From assembly GCF_002909375.1 (NCBI RefSeq), contig NZ_PPXD01000027.1:27092-91091 (forward strand): a DNA stretch of 64,000 nucleotides, written 5' to 3'. The notes under the pieces are model-generated. The model worked only from the letters and a program-made list of their open reading frames with translations, was not told where the DNA came from and did not search any database. Within the stretch, counting starts at the first letter, position 1. The number at the start of each line of letters is the position of its first letter. The translations under genes were made by a program, and so were the position numbers. Source of the DNA: Cryobacterium zongtaii (GTDB taxonomy: Bacteria; Actinomycetota; Actinomycetes; Actinomycetales; Microbacteriaceae). Of this stretch, positions 45,195-53,953 are shown piece after piece.

Positions 45195-47341
45195 GAGACG
45201 CTCAACGCCCAGTTGAGTGCTTCCTGGGCCTCGGCGACGGAGGTGTAGACGCCCCCGAGAGTTCCGGCCATGGCCTGGATGGCGAAGGTCGACGAGACCA
45301 TGTCGGCGGCGCGTTGGGCGAACTCGTCGCCGAACGGGCTGGAGGCCAGGTCGAGAGCCGCAGTGATCCCGCCGGCGAGGCTGCGGGCATCCGCCGTGTT
45401 CACCAGGAACCCCGTGGTGCCGTCCTCGACGTAGGTCGCCGGCCCGCCGGCGTCGGGGGCCACCACCGTGAGCCCGCTCGCCATGGCCTCGAGCAGGGCG
45501 ATGCCGAATTCTTCCTTCATGCTTGCGCAGACGTACACGCCGCGCGGAGCGGCCAGGCCAGGCCGGCCATGCCGGGCGGCGGCCAGCCAGCGGGCGACCG
45601 CGTCGTTGGCACGGTGGCCGGCCAGCAGCAGGCCGTGTTCGGCGGCGGCGTCCAGCGGCACCGCGGTGCCGATCAGGTCCAGCTGACGGCGTTCGTCGAC
45701 CGACGGGGTGAGCAGGTCTCCCCCGACGATCAGCAGGTTGCACCGTTCCCGCAGGGCGGCGTCATCGGCCCAGGCGTGCACGAGCGTGGCCATGCCCTTC
45801 ACCCTGTGCAACCGGCCCACCGTGACCGCCAGCGGCAGGTGGCGTCGGGACGCCGGCAGGGTCTCCAGCAGGGCGTCGAGGTCGGTGAAGTCGGCGGGGT
45901 CGGCCTGCAGCGCGGCCTGCGCGGAGCGTTCGATCACGGTCAGGTCGATGCCCTCCGCCACGACCGAGTGCCGCTCGGGGTGCGCGGTGATGTCGATACC
46001 GACGAGGTCGCGCATGTCCCGCTCCAGCTCGGGGCGGGGGAAGAGCACGGTGTGCGCGGCATCGGCCGCGATCCGCTGAACGAGTCGGGCCCGGAACCAG
46101 AAGTGCTCGACCTCGTCGACGGTGCCGAAGTTGGCCCGGGTGAGGGCGCCGGAGGCGTCCATGGCGTTGATGACGCTGTGCGGGTCTGGGGCGACGGTGA
46201 AGACGATGGGGATCTCGAGCTCGCGGGCGACGGTCGATGCCGCGAGGGTGCCGACGTCGGCCATCCGCAGGTGCATGACGTCGACGGTGCCTGCGGCTCG
46301 CAGAATCCGGCGGATGCCGCGCTGCACGGCCACCCGGCGGGGCCACGCGTCGGCGGAGGAGATCGGGGCGCCTAGGAACGGCACCGTGGCGAAGGCGTGC
46401 CCGGAGAGGGTGGAACTGACCTCCGGCAGGCAGGCCAGGGCGGCGGCGGGTCCGCCACGTGACAGGGTGAGCACCCTGTCGACGGCCGGTGAGCCGTCGT
46501 CACCGGCCACGAGGGCGTCGCCCAGCCGCACCAGGAGGGTGGCGATGCCGCCGTTGTCGCCGGACCCCACCTGGCTGAGCTCACGGTCGATGTCAGCGTG
46601 CAGGAACAGCTGGGCCACGGTCTGGCCCCGGCTCCACGGCGCACGCGGGTAGGCGGGCACGGTCAGGTCGAGCAGGGCGAGCCTGGCCACGTCGGCCAGG
46701 TCGTCGTCGCCGCGGGCGAGGACCGTCACCAGGCTGATGGCGGCGTCGGTGGCCGGTCGATCGCCGAGGGCGGCCACGGCCGCCGCCCGGGGGTCGAGGC
46801 CTTCGCCGGCGTCCCCGGCGATGCGTCGCAGCATCCGCTCCGGGATCCGCCCGGAGATCAGGCCCAGGGTTTCGACGAGGCGGGCGCGGGCGGCCGGGTC
46901 GGCGATGCCGAGCATGGCGCCTTCGGTGGCCAGTGCCACGTGTTCGGGGACGGATGCCGCCCACTGCTCGAGGGTGCGCTGGGCGATCATGCCGGAAAAG
47001 CCGCCGGCGACGACCATCTGCAACAGGCCTCCGATGGCATCGAAGCGCGGGAGCCTGGTGCCGAACGCCCAGGCGGCGTGTTCGCGCAGGTAGGCCGAGT
47101 CGTGCTCGAGCAGCGACACCAGGACGTCGTCGGCGGACTCGTCGAACACCTGGGCGAGCGAGTGCACGGCCGCTATGGCGGTGAGCTGGTCGGTGGGGTC
47201 GAGCGCGGCCTGGGTGAGCAGGCGAACGGCGCGGTTACCGCCGTCCCGGCTGGCGGCGATGGTCAGGTCGTCTGCAGAGCGGATGCCGGCCAGGATGCTG
47301 TCGGCCTGGCGCATCTCGTCCAGCGTCGTGTGAGTCCCCAC
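45191..47341 (-). CDS. HEAT-repeat domain fused to GT4 glycosyltransferase
   Basis: A 716-residue fusion. Residues about 1-250 are alpha-helical HEAT/PBS-like repeats (AIAAVHSLAQVF, LREHAAWAFGTRL, ARLVETLGLIS, ADVARLALLDL). Residues about 290-705 form a GT-B glycosyltransferase of family GT4, with AVTVGRLHRVKGMATLVHAW and the donor motif EEFGIALLEAMASGLTVVA. The HEAT part probably mediates protein contacts. GTG start after GAGGGAG. Coupled to the GT1-type enzyme, so both may decorate one glycolipid or metabolite. Confidence 0.85.
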   Translation of the reverse strand: MGTHTTLDEMRQADSILAGIRSADDLTIAASRDGGNRAVRLLTQAALDPTDQLTAIAAVHSLAQVFDESADDVLVSLLEHDSAYLREHAAWAFGTRLPRFDAIGGLLQMVVAGGFSGMIAQRTLEQWAASVPEHVALATEGAMLGIADPAARARLVETLGLISGRIPERMLRRIAGDAGEGLDPRAAAVAALGDRPATDAAISLVTVLARGDDDLADVARLALLDLTVPAYPRAPWSRGQTVAQLFLHADIDRELSQVGSGDNGGIATLLVRLGDALVAGDDGSPAVDRVLTLSRGGPAAALACLPEVSSTLSGHAFATVPFLGAPISSADAWPRRVAVQRGIRRILRAAGTVDVMHLRMADVGTLAASTVARELEIPIVFTVAPDPHSVINAMDASGALTRANFGTVDEVEHFWFRARLVQRIAADAAHTVLFPRPELERDMRDLVGIDITAHPERHSVVAEGIDLTVIERSAQAALQADPADFTDLDALLETLPASRRHLPLAVTVGRLHRVKGMATLVHAWADDAALRERCNLLIVGGDLLTPSVDERRQLDLIGTAVPLDAAAEHGLLLAGHRANDAVARWLAAARHGRPGLAAPRGVYVCASMKEEFGIALLEAMASGLTVVAPDAGGPATYVEDGTTGFLVNTADARSLAGGITAALDLASSPFGDEFAQRAADMVSSTFAIQAMAGTLGGVYTSVAEAQEALNWALSVS

Positions 47342-47520
47342 GGTGTCTCCCTCGCGGCGGATGCGTCCGCCTCTCGTGGCGGAGCGGACTCCGCGCTGGT
47401 ACTTCGGTGCCGATCCCGTAAGAGTTTGCCCCGGAGCGACATTCTGCCATGTGGATCATTCTCTCCCTGGGCCGCGGGTATTTGGTCAGGGCATTCGCAG
47501 GTTAGTCGGCCGCTCTCGCT

Positions 47521-48480
47521 TCAGAACACGAGCCCGGCGGATGCCGTCAGCCCGCCGTCGACGGCGAGGGTGGTGCCCGTCACATAGGACGCTGCCGGGG
47601 AGATCAGAAAAGCTATCACCGCCGCGATCTCCGATGGCTGGGCGAGCCTGAAGAGTGGGATCCGGCGGGAGAAATCCCGGCCGAAGGTCTGAGTAGCCGG
47701 GGTGTCATTCGGTTCGTCCGCCCGCATCAGGCCGGAGGCCACATTGTTCACCCGGATTCCCCTGGCCGCATAGGTCAGGGCTGTGGAGCGCACGAGGTCG
47801 ATCATGGCGACCTTCGAGGCGTGGTAGGCCCAATTGCCCGGATCGGCCAATAGTCCCGCTACGGACGCCGTCGCCACGATGCTCCGGTGCCCGTCGATCG
47901 AGAGTCCCTCGACAGCGGCCTGAATGCCCAGGGCGATGCTGTTCAGATTGCGGGCAAGGAGGCGCTCCCCCTCGGCCTCCGTTCCGGGCATGTGCAAAGT
48001 GCTGGACGCGCCGATATCAGCCAGCAACACGGCGGCGTCGAGCCGGCCGAAGGTGTCGATGGCTTGCGAGACCGCCAGCCTGGAACCGTGCTCGGTGCTC
48101 ATGTCGCCGACGAGCACCAGGTGCTGATCGCCGGCGAGGTCGGTGGGTTTGGCGTCGATGCCGGCGACCGCATAGCCGTTCTCCAGGAGTTTCCGGACGA
48201 CCGCCCGCCCCATCGCCGAGCCGGCTCCGGTGACCAGCGCAACCGGGCTCGGGGCCTTGACGACCTCCGCGGCCTGGTCCTCAATCGTATGGGGCCTCAT
48301 GTCGTGAGACCGCGTCGCGGGAGGCTCCGTTTCCCGGGATTCCGATGTCCGAGTTTCCGTTCGAAGCGACTCCGCTTTCCGCGGCTCTGTCTTCAAAGAC
48401 TCCGTTGTCAACGACTCTGCTTTTGGAGACTCCGCCGGCCGAACCTCCACCGATTCTTGAGACTCCACTTTGAGTGTCAT
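47521..48480 (-). CDS. SDR-family oxidoreductase with N-terminal pentapeptide repeat
   Basis: A 319-residue classical short-chain dehydrogenase: cofactor loop VTGAGSAMGRAV near residue 85, catalytic Ser in ATASVAG, and YHASK. C-terminal SYVTGTTLAVDGGL is typical. The first ~60 residues are foreign to the family: eight five-residue units (AESPK, AESLT, TESLK and so on, residues 16-55). An internal ATG (MRPHTIEDQ) could start a normal-length protein, but the upstream ATG has an AGAAGG site. Substrate unknown. Confidence 0.82.
   Translation of the reverse strand: MTLKVESQESVEVRPAESPKAESLTTESLKTEPRKAESLRTETRTSESRETEPPATRSHDMRPHTIEDQAAEVVKAPSPVALVTGAGSAMGRAVVRKLLENGYAVAGIDAKPTDLAGDQHLVLVGDMSTEHGSRLAVSQAIDTFGRLDAAVLLADIGASSTLHMPGTEAEGERLLARNLNSIALGIQAAVEGLSIDGHRSIVATASVAGLLADPGNWAYHASKVAMIDLVRSTALTYAARGIRVNNVASGLMRADEPNDTPATQTFGRDFSRRIPLFRLAQPSEIAAVIAFLISPAASYVTGTTLAVDGGLTASAGLVF
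48316..48435 (-). repeat. Degenerate 15-bp coding repeat, 8 units
   Basis: Codons for residues 16-55 of the SDR form eight five-codon units of the pattern [A/T/S]-E-[S/P/T]-x-[K/T/R/E/A]. Units differ in synonymous positions, so the repeat is old enough to have diverged yet kept its amino-acid pattern. Confidence 0.8.
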
Positions 48481-48576
48481 GAGTACCTTCTAACGCGGGC
48501 GCCTATGTCAATGCGCCCCAAGCAAATGCTACGCTCGGCCGGCTCGGAATAGGGAGGATTGCCGGTCATTCCAATC

Positions 48577-48640
48577 GAGCACTCAGACCGGGCACTCAGA
48601 CCGGGCACTCAGTTCGGGCGCTCAGTTCGGGCGCTCAGTG
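48577..48640. repeat. 13-bp tandem repeat downstream of gadB
   Basis: About 4.7 copies of gggcactcagacc/gggcgctcagttc in tandem, running into the gadB stop codon at 48635-48637. The unit is not a multiple of three. It lies in the 154-bp gap between gadB and the SDR gene. Confidence 0.85.
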
Positions 48641-50011
48641 GGTGAAGCCCGGATGGTGTTTCTCCGCCGGCATCGCACCCTCCAGCCTGTCGAGGTATGC
48701 GGTCTCCTCGGTGATCGCGGTCAATAGCCGCGAGGCGAGATCAAGGCTGAGTCCGTTGCGCACCACGATCCGCTGCACCGTTTGGTCGGACAGGTTGTCC
48801 GGCATCGGATACGCCGGCACCAGCCAGCCCCTGGCCCGGAGGCGGTCGGACAGGTGGTACAGGTTCCACTTGTCGGTGTGCCCGGCCTTGAGACTCCAGG
48901 CGAACACCGGGATGTCGGATCCATCGCTGATGAGGGTGAAGGCGCCGTGTTCCGCGATGGCGCTGGACAGGAACAGCGCGACATTCTGCGAGGTCTGCTG
49001 CACGAGCCGATAGCCCTCGAAGCCGAGCCTGAGGAATAGGAAGTACTGCAGAAGCACCTGGGCGCCGGGCCTGGAGAAGTTCAGGGCCAGCGTCGGCATG
49101 TCTCCGCCGAGATAACTCACGTTGAAGACCAGCTCCTCTGGCATCAGGTCGCGGCTGCGCCAGACCACCCAGCCCAGCCCCGGGTAGACCAGGCCGTATT
49201 TGTGCGCCGAGGTGCTGATCGAATGCACCCGCTCCAATTTGAAGTCCCAAATCAGCTCGGGCTGCAGGAACGGCGCGACCATGCCGCCCGACGCCGCGTC
49301 GACGTGGATCGGAACATCCAACCCGGTCGCGGCCTGGATGGCGTCGAGTGCAGCGGCAATCTCCTGTACCGGCTCGTAGATCCCCGTGTAGGTGACGCCC
49401 ATGATGGCCACGACACCGATGGTGTTCTCGTCGACGTAGGCGGCCAGGTCGTGCCCGTCCAGGCACGGATGTTCGTCGGTCACCGGCACCAGGCGCGCCT
49501 CGACCTCCCAGTAGTTGCAGAACTTCTCCCAGCAGACCTGCACGGCGCTGCTCATCACCAGATTGGGCTTGTCGGTGGGCAGCCCGGCCGCGCGACGGGA
49601 CTGCTGCCAGCGACGCTTGAAGGCCAGTCCGCCGAGCATGCAGGCTTCGGACGACCCGATGGTCGATGTGCCGATGGTCGCCCGCGGTTCCGGCGCGTGC
49701 CAGAGGTCGGCGATGATGTGCCAGCAGTAGTCCTCGATGGCCGCGGTCTGCGGGTACTCGTCCTTGTCGATCATGTTCTTGTCGAAGGACTCGGCGTAGA
49801 GCCTGCGGGCGTAGTCGTCCATCCAGGTGCCCACGAAGGTCGCCAGGTTGAGCCGGGAATTGCCGTCGAGCATGATCTCGTCGTGAATGATCTGGTAGGC
49901 CGTTTCCGGCCCCATCGGTCCGGCCGCCAACGTATGGCGGGGGGCGCGGGAATCTTCACCGGGCCGGGCGAAGAGCGGATTGATCTGCGTGAATTCCGGA
50001 TTCGTCGACAT
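48635..50011 (-). CDS. gadB: Glutamate decarboxylase
   Basis: A 458-residue PLP enzyme that decarboxylates glutamate to GABA. It follows the GadB family throughout: LNLATFVGTWMDDYARRL, TIGSSEACMLGGLA, IHVDAASGGMVAPF, PLP lysine in STSAHKYGLVYPG, and a C-terminal HHPGFTH. The ATG at 50011 gives the family N-terminus; an upstream in-frame extension is not family-like. No GABA antiporter is adjacent, so acid resistance by a GadBC pair is not shown. Divergent from the SOS-controlled DUF6504-dnaE2 operon. Confidence 0.95.
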   Translation of the reverse strand: MSTNPEFTQINPLFARPGEDSRAPRHTLAAGPMGPETAYQIIHDEIMLDGNSRLNLATFVGTWMDDYARRLYAESFDKNMIDKDEYPQTAAIEDYCWHIIADLWHAPEPRATIGTSTIGSSEACMLGGLAFKRRWQQSRRAAGLPTDKPNLVMSSAVQVCWEKFCNYWEVEARLVPVTDEHPCLDGHDLAAYVDENTIGVVAIMGVTYTGIYEPVQEIAAALDAIQAATGLDVPIHVDAASGGMVAPFLQPELIWDFKLERVHSISTSAHKYGLVYPGLGWVVWRSRDLMPEELVFNVSYLGGDMPTLALNFSRPGAQVLLQYFLFLRLGFEGYRLVQQTSQNVALFLSSAIAEHGAFTLISDGSDIPVFAWSLKAGHTDKWNLYHLSDRLRARGWLVPAYPMPDNLSDQTVQRIVVRNGLSLDLASRLLTAITEETAYLDRLEGAMPAEKHHPGFTH

Positions 50012-50123
50012 GGAACACCAGAGTGCCCCCGCGCCGGTCCGTGGGCTACCCCCGCGCGCCACCCACCGACCGCGCGCTCCATCCGCTGGCGTCTGTCGGA
50101 GGCGTGACGTACACTTTCGAATA

Positions 50124-50139
50124 TCGAACATTTGTTCGA
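50124..50139 (+). promoter_or_regulatory. LexA (SOS) box
   Basis: TCGAAC-ATTT-GTTCGA is a perfect palindrome matching the Gram-positive/actinobacterial LexA consensus (CGAAC-N4-GTTCG). It lies 22 bp before the DUF6504 start at 50161, a position suited to repress the DUF6504-dnaE2 operon. Confidence 0.92.
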
Positions 50140-50160
50140 AGTAGAGCGGAAGGTGGGCCC

Positions 50161-50469
50161 ATGACCCAGATTGTCGACGCCCCTCAGTTCGAAGACACAG
50201 CCGTGATCATAGACAAAGCAGTGCAGGTCGAGCTTTCCGCCGACGGCGACCCCCGGGCCTTCGTGTGGGACCGATTCGAACACACTGTCATCGGGCAACC
50301 CCAGGCCGTCTTCACGCGCACCCGATGGTGGGAGCACAGCGGTACGCCCACCCGCATCGACACCGAACTGTGGCGGCTGGATGCCGCCAAGGGCGGCGAG
50401 GACCAGCACCGGTACGACCTGCGCCACGACGCCGACGGCACCTGGGTGCTCGCGCTCGACTGGGGGTGA
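50161..50469 (+). CDS. DUF6504 small protein, SOS operon
   Basis: A 102-residue protein: RAFVWDRFEHTVIGQPQAVF, TRTRWWEHSG, TELWRLDA and WVLALDWG. I recognise it as DUF6504, found beside ImuB and DnaE2 genes in actinobacteria. Function unknown; co-expression with dnaE2 under a LexA box suggests a part in translesion mutagenesis. GGAAGG precedes the ATG. dnaE2 starts 7 bp after its stop. Confidence 0.85.
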   Translation: MTQIVDAPQFEDTAVIIDKAVQVELSADGDPRAFVWDRFEHTVIGQPQAVFTRTRWWEHSGTPTRIDTELWRLDAAKGGEDQHRYDLRHDADGTWVLALDWG

Positions 50470-50476
50470 CGCCGCG

Positions 50477-53400
50477 ATGAGTTTTCCGCACCTGCACGTC
50501 GCCAGCGCCTACTCGACCCACTATGGCGTGACCCTGCCGGAGGCCCTCGCCGGGCAGGCGGCCGCCGACGGGGCGACCTTCCTGGCTGTCACCGATCGGA
50601 ACGGACTGTACGGGGCCGTCAAGCACGTGCGTGCCTGTGTGGCCGCCGGAATTCGCCCGGGGCTCGGCGCCGATCTCGAGGTGCACGACGGCGACACCCT
50701 CGCACCTCTCGGCCGGGTGGTGGTGCTGGCGCACGGCGGCAGTGCTGGTGAGGGCGGTGCCGGCCGCGGCTACGCGGCGCTCTGCCGGGCCGTCTCCAGC
50801 GCCCACGAGACCACGGTGCGCGTGCCCGGCCACCCGCCGAGCATCCCGCGCAGCCGCCTCGCCGAGCTGGCCGGCCTGAACTCGTTGACGGTGCTGCTCG
50901 GCCCGGCCTCCGATGTCGGCCACGCGATTGAGCGCCGGGACAACCCGCTGGCCCGCGCGACCCTCGCCGAGTGGCAACGGATCATGCCGCCCCAGTCGCT
51001 CGCTCTCGAGGTCGTCTGCCATCTCACCGAACCGGGCATGCCGGGCAGCGTCGCCCCGGCCACGCGCATGCTCGCCCTCGCCGAGTACGCCCGGCTGCCC
51101 GCCGTACTCAGCAACGCGGTGCGCTATGGCACCGCCGAGGAGGCGGTGACCGCCGACCTCGCCGATGCGGCCAGGCACCTCATGCCGCTCGCGCAGCTCG
51201 CCCAGCCAGCACAGGCCCAGCCGCCGAACACCCAAACCGAGGCCCGTCCCCTGCAGGTCAACGGCCAAGCGTGGTTGAAGCCGGCGGCCGCCATGCGGCA
51301 GGTGGCCCGCATGGTGGTCGACGCCGGGCAGCACAGCGACGGAGCGCTGGCCCGGCTGCTGCGCGACACCCACGACCTCGCGGAACGCTGTGCGCTCGAC
51401 CCTGTCGGTGACATCGGGCTCGGCCGGCCGCGGATGCCGGAGGCGAGCGTGATCGGGGTCACCCGCGACCCGCTCGCCGAGCTGTGGGCCCGCGCCCGTC
51501 ACGGCATCGACGAGCGCTACGCCGACGCCGGGCGCCGCGGGCTCACGGCGGCCCACGACAGGCTCGCCCACGAGATGGCGACGGTTGAATCGCTCGGCTT
51601 CGCCAGCTATTTCCTCACCGTGGCCACCGTCGCCGACCTCGTGCGCGACATGGGCATCCGCATCCAGGCCCGCGGCTCCGGGGTCGGTTCGGTGCTCAAC
51701 TACGCCCTGCACACCTCGTCGGTGGAACCGATCGGCAACGGCCTGCTCTGGGAACGCTTCCTCTCCCCCGAACGACAGACTCTGCCTGACATCGACCTCG
51801 ATGTGGAGTCGGCCAGGCGACACGACATCTATCGGAAGGTCTTCGAGACGTTCGGCGCCAGCCGGGTCTCGCTGATGTCGATGACCAACGCCTACCGGGG
51901 TCGGGGCGCCGTGCGGGACGCGGGCCTCGCCCTGGGCATGCCGGACGCCCAGGTCGCCACGATCGCCAAGCAGATGTGGCGGTTCAACGCCCGCGACTTT
52001 CGTGCGGCCCTGGCCGAGAAGCCGGAACTGGAGGAGCTGGCCGCCGAGGTGCGGGAGTCCTCGCAGCTCGACCTGCTCGTGGACCTCACCGCCAGGCTCG
52101 ACAGGTTGCCCAGGCACATCTCGGTGCACCCCTGCGGCGTCATCCTCTCCGATGCCTCGTTGCTGGATCGCACCCCGGTGCAGGCCTCGGGGATGGGCCT
52201 GCCGATGTCCCAATTCGACAAGCACGACATGGACCCGATGGGCCTGATCAAGCTCGACATCCTCGGTGTGCGCATGCAGTCGGCCATGGCGCACGCCGTG
52301 GAGGAACACCACCGGCTCACCGGCGAACACATCGACCTGGACCGGGTGCCGTTGGATGACCCGGCCACTTTCGAGCTCATCCGCTCCACCCGCACCTTAG
52401 GCATCTTCCAGATCGAGTCCCCCGGCCAGATGGAGCTGGTGGGCAAGCTGCAGCCGGAGGTGTTCAACGACCTCACCGTGGAGATCTCGCTGTTCCGCCC
52501 CGGGCCGATGAAGAACAACATACCGCTGCGCTACCTCGAGGCTCGGCACGGTGAGGTCGCGCCCGACTACATCCATCCGCGATTCGAACCGATCCTGCGC
52601 GAGACCAATGGCGTCGTCATCTTCCACGAACAGGTGATGCGCCTCTTCGACGAGCTCACCGGCTGCGGTCTCGGTCACGCCGACGTGCTGCGCCGGCACT
52701 TGGGCCGGCCGGAGCAGCTGAGCGTGATCGAGGCGTACGTGCGCGAGAACGCCCTCGGCCGTGGCTTCGATGCCGGCACCATCGACAGGGTCTGGACCGT
52801 GCTGGCCGGGTTCGGCAGCTTCGGCTTCGCCAAGGCGCACGGGGCGGCGTTCGCCCTGCCCACCTACCAGTCCGCCTGGTTGAAGACCCACCACCCGGCG
52901 GCGTTCCTGGCCGGACTGCTCACGCACGATCCGGGCATGTGGCCCAAAGACCTGCTCGTGGCCGAAGCCCGGGTGCTCGGCGTGCCGGTTCTGGGCCTCG
53001 ACGTGCAGCACAGCGCCCTCGACTACAGGGTGGAGTCCGTCGGTGAGGGCCAGGGCATCCGGATGCCGCTGCCGGAGCTCTCCGGATCGAGCGACGCCGA
53101 GCGCGCCCGCATCGTGCGGCACCAGCCGTTCACGTCGCTGCAGGACTTTCGGGACCGGGTGCACCCCCGTCGGCGTACCTTCGAGGCCCTCGCCCGCGTC
53201 GGCGCGTTGGACAGCTTCATCGATCACGATCGCACCCGCCGGCACGAGCTGCTCGCGCACATCCAGTCGCTGCGGGGCACGGCCATCACCATCGCCGATG
53301 ACCAGCTCGCCTTCGAGGTTCCGTTGCCGGTGCTCGACTACGAGGGTGCGCGCTTCGACACCGTCACCTCGCTGCAGCTGCGCGGGCGCACCCAGTCCGA

Positions 53401-53950
53401 CCTCGAGCTGCTCGACACCGGTCTGGCCGTCGCCGGCCACCGGATGCGCAAGTACTACCCGCTGTTCGCCGAACTCGGCGTCACCCCGGCCGCCCAGCTG
53501 GCCACCCTGCCCGGCGGCACCGATGTGCTCCTGGCCGGCGTGCGCCGGGCCACGAACACCCCGCCGATGCGTGACGGGCGCCGGGTGGTGTTCGTCAGCC
53601 TCGACGACGGCACCGGTCCGGTGGCCAACGTGGTGTTCTTCCACGACGCCCAGGAACGCATCGGCGGCGGCGTCTTCCAGACCGAACTGATGCTGGTGCG
53701 TGGCCGCACCCGGCGCTCGGGTGCCCGCGGGGTCTCGGTGACGGGTGAGGGCATGTGGGACCTCGTCACGGTGGCCAGGGACCGGGCCAGGGCACAGGCC
53801 AAGGCTCTCAAGGCGGCCAGGGCGGCGGCGCTGGACGCCGAACCGTCCGTCGCCGAGGCAACGGCGGCCGCGGCGGCCCGGCCGCCGATGCGGCGGGCGG
53901 CCGGCTCCGGTACGACTGAATTCGACCTGTGGTCGACGCAGAGCGCGTGA
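50477..53950 (+). CDS. dnaE2: Error-prone DNA polymerase DnaE2 (ImuC)
   Basis: A 1157-residue C-family polymerase, the catalytic subunit of the SOS mutasome. N-terminal PHP domain (FPHLHVASAYSTHYG, LAVTDRNGLYG), polymerase palm with catalytic aspartates in LPDIDLDVESARR, GFGSFGFAKAHGAAFALPTY in the fingers/thumb region, then an OB-fold (VVFVSLDDGTGPVANVVFF). The GxSFGFxKxHxAxF motif and length (under 1,200) distinguish DnaE2 from DnaE1. The usual partners ImuA' and ImuB are not encoded here. Confidence 0.94.
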   Translation: MSFPHLHVASAYSTHYGVTLPEALAGQAAADGATFLAVTDRNGLYGAVKHVRACVAAGIRPGLGADLEVHDGDTLAPLGRVVVLAHGGSAGEGGAGRGYAALCRAVSSAHETTVRVPGHPPSIPRSRLAELAGLNSLTVLLGPASDVGHAIERRDNPLARATLAEWQRIMPPQSLALEVVCHLTEPGMPGSVAPATRMLALAEYARLPAVLSNAVRYGTAEEAVTADLADAARHLMPLAQLAQPAQAQPPNTQTEARPLQVNGQAWLKPAAAMRQVARMVVDAGQHSDGALARLLRDTHDLAERCALDPVGDIGLGRPRMPEASVIGVTRDPLAELWARARHGIDERYADAGRRGLTAAHDRLAHEMATVESLGFASYFLTVATVADLVRDMGIRIQARGSGVGSVLNYALHTSSVEPIGNGLLWERFLSPERQTLPDIDLDVESARRHDIYRKVFETFGASRVSLMSMTNAYRGRGAVRDAGLALGMPDAQVATIAKQMWRFNARDFRAALAEKPELEELAAEVRESSQLDLLVDLTARLDRLPRHISVHPCGVILSDASLLDRTPVQASGMGLPMSQFDKHDMDPMGLIKLDILGVRMQSAMAHAVEEHHRLTGEHIDLDRVPLDDPATFELIRSTRTLGIFQIESPGQMELVGKLQPEVFNDLTVEISLFRPGPMKNNIPLRYLEARHGEVAPDYIHPRFEPILRETNGVVIFHEQVMRLFDELTGCGLGHADVLRRHLGRPEQLSVIEAYVRENALGRGFDAGTIDRVWTVLAGFGSFGFAKAHGAAFALPTYQSAWLKTHHPAAFLAGLLTHDPGMWPKDLLVAEARVLGVPVLGLDVQHSALDYRVESVGEGQGIRMPLPELSGSSDAERARIVRHQPFTSLQDFRDRVHPRRRTFEALARVGALDSFIDHDRTRRHELLAHIQSLRGTAITIADDQLAFEVPLPVLDYEGARFDTVTSLQLRGRTQSDLELLDTGLAVAGHRMRKYYPLFAELGVTPAAQLATLPGGTDVLLAGVRRATNTPPMRDGRRVVFVSLDDGTGPVANVVFFHDAQERIGGGVFQTELMLVRGRTRRSGARGVSVTGEGMWDLVTVARDRARAQAKALKAARAAALDAEPSVAEATAAAAARPPMRRAAGSGTTEFDLWSTQSA

Positions 53951-53953
53951 TCT

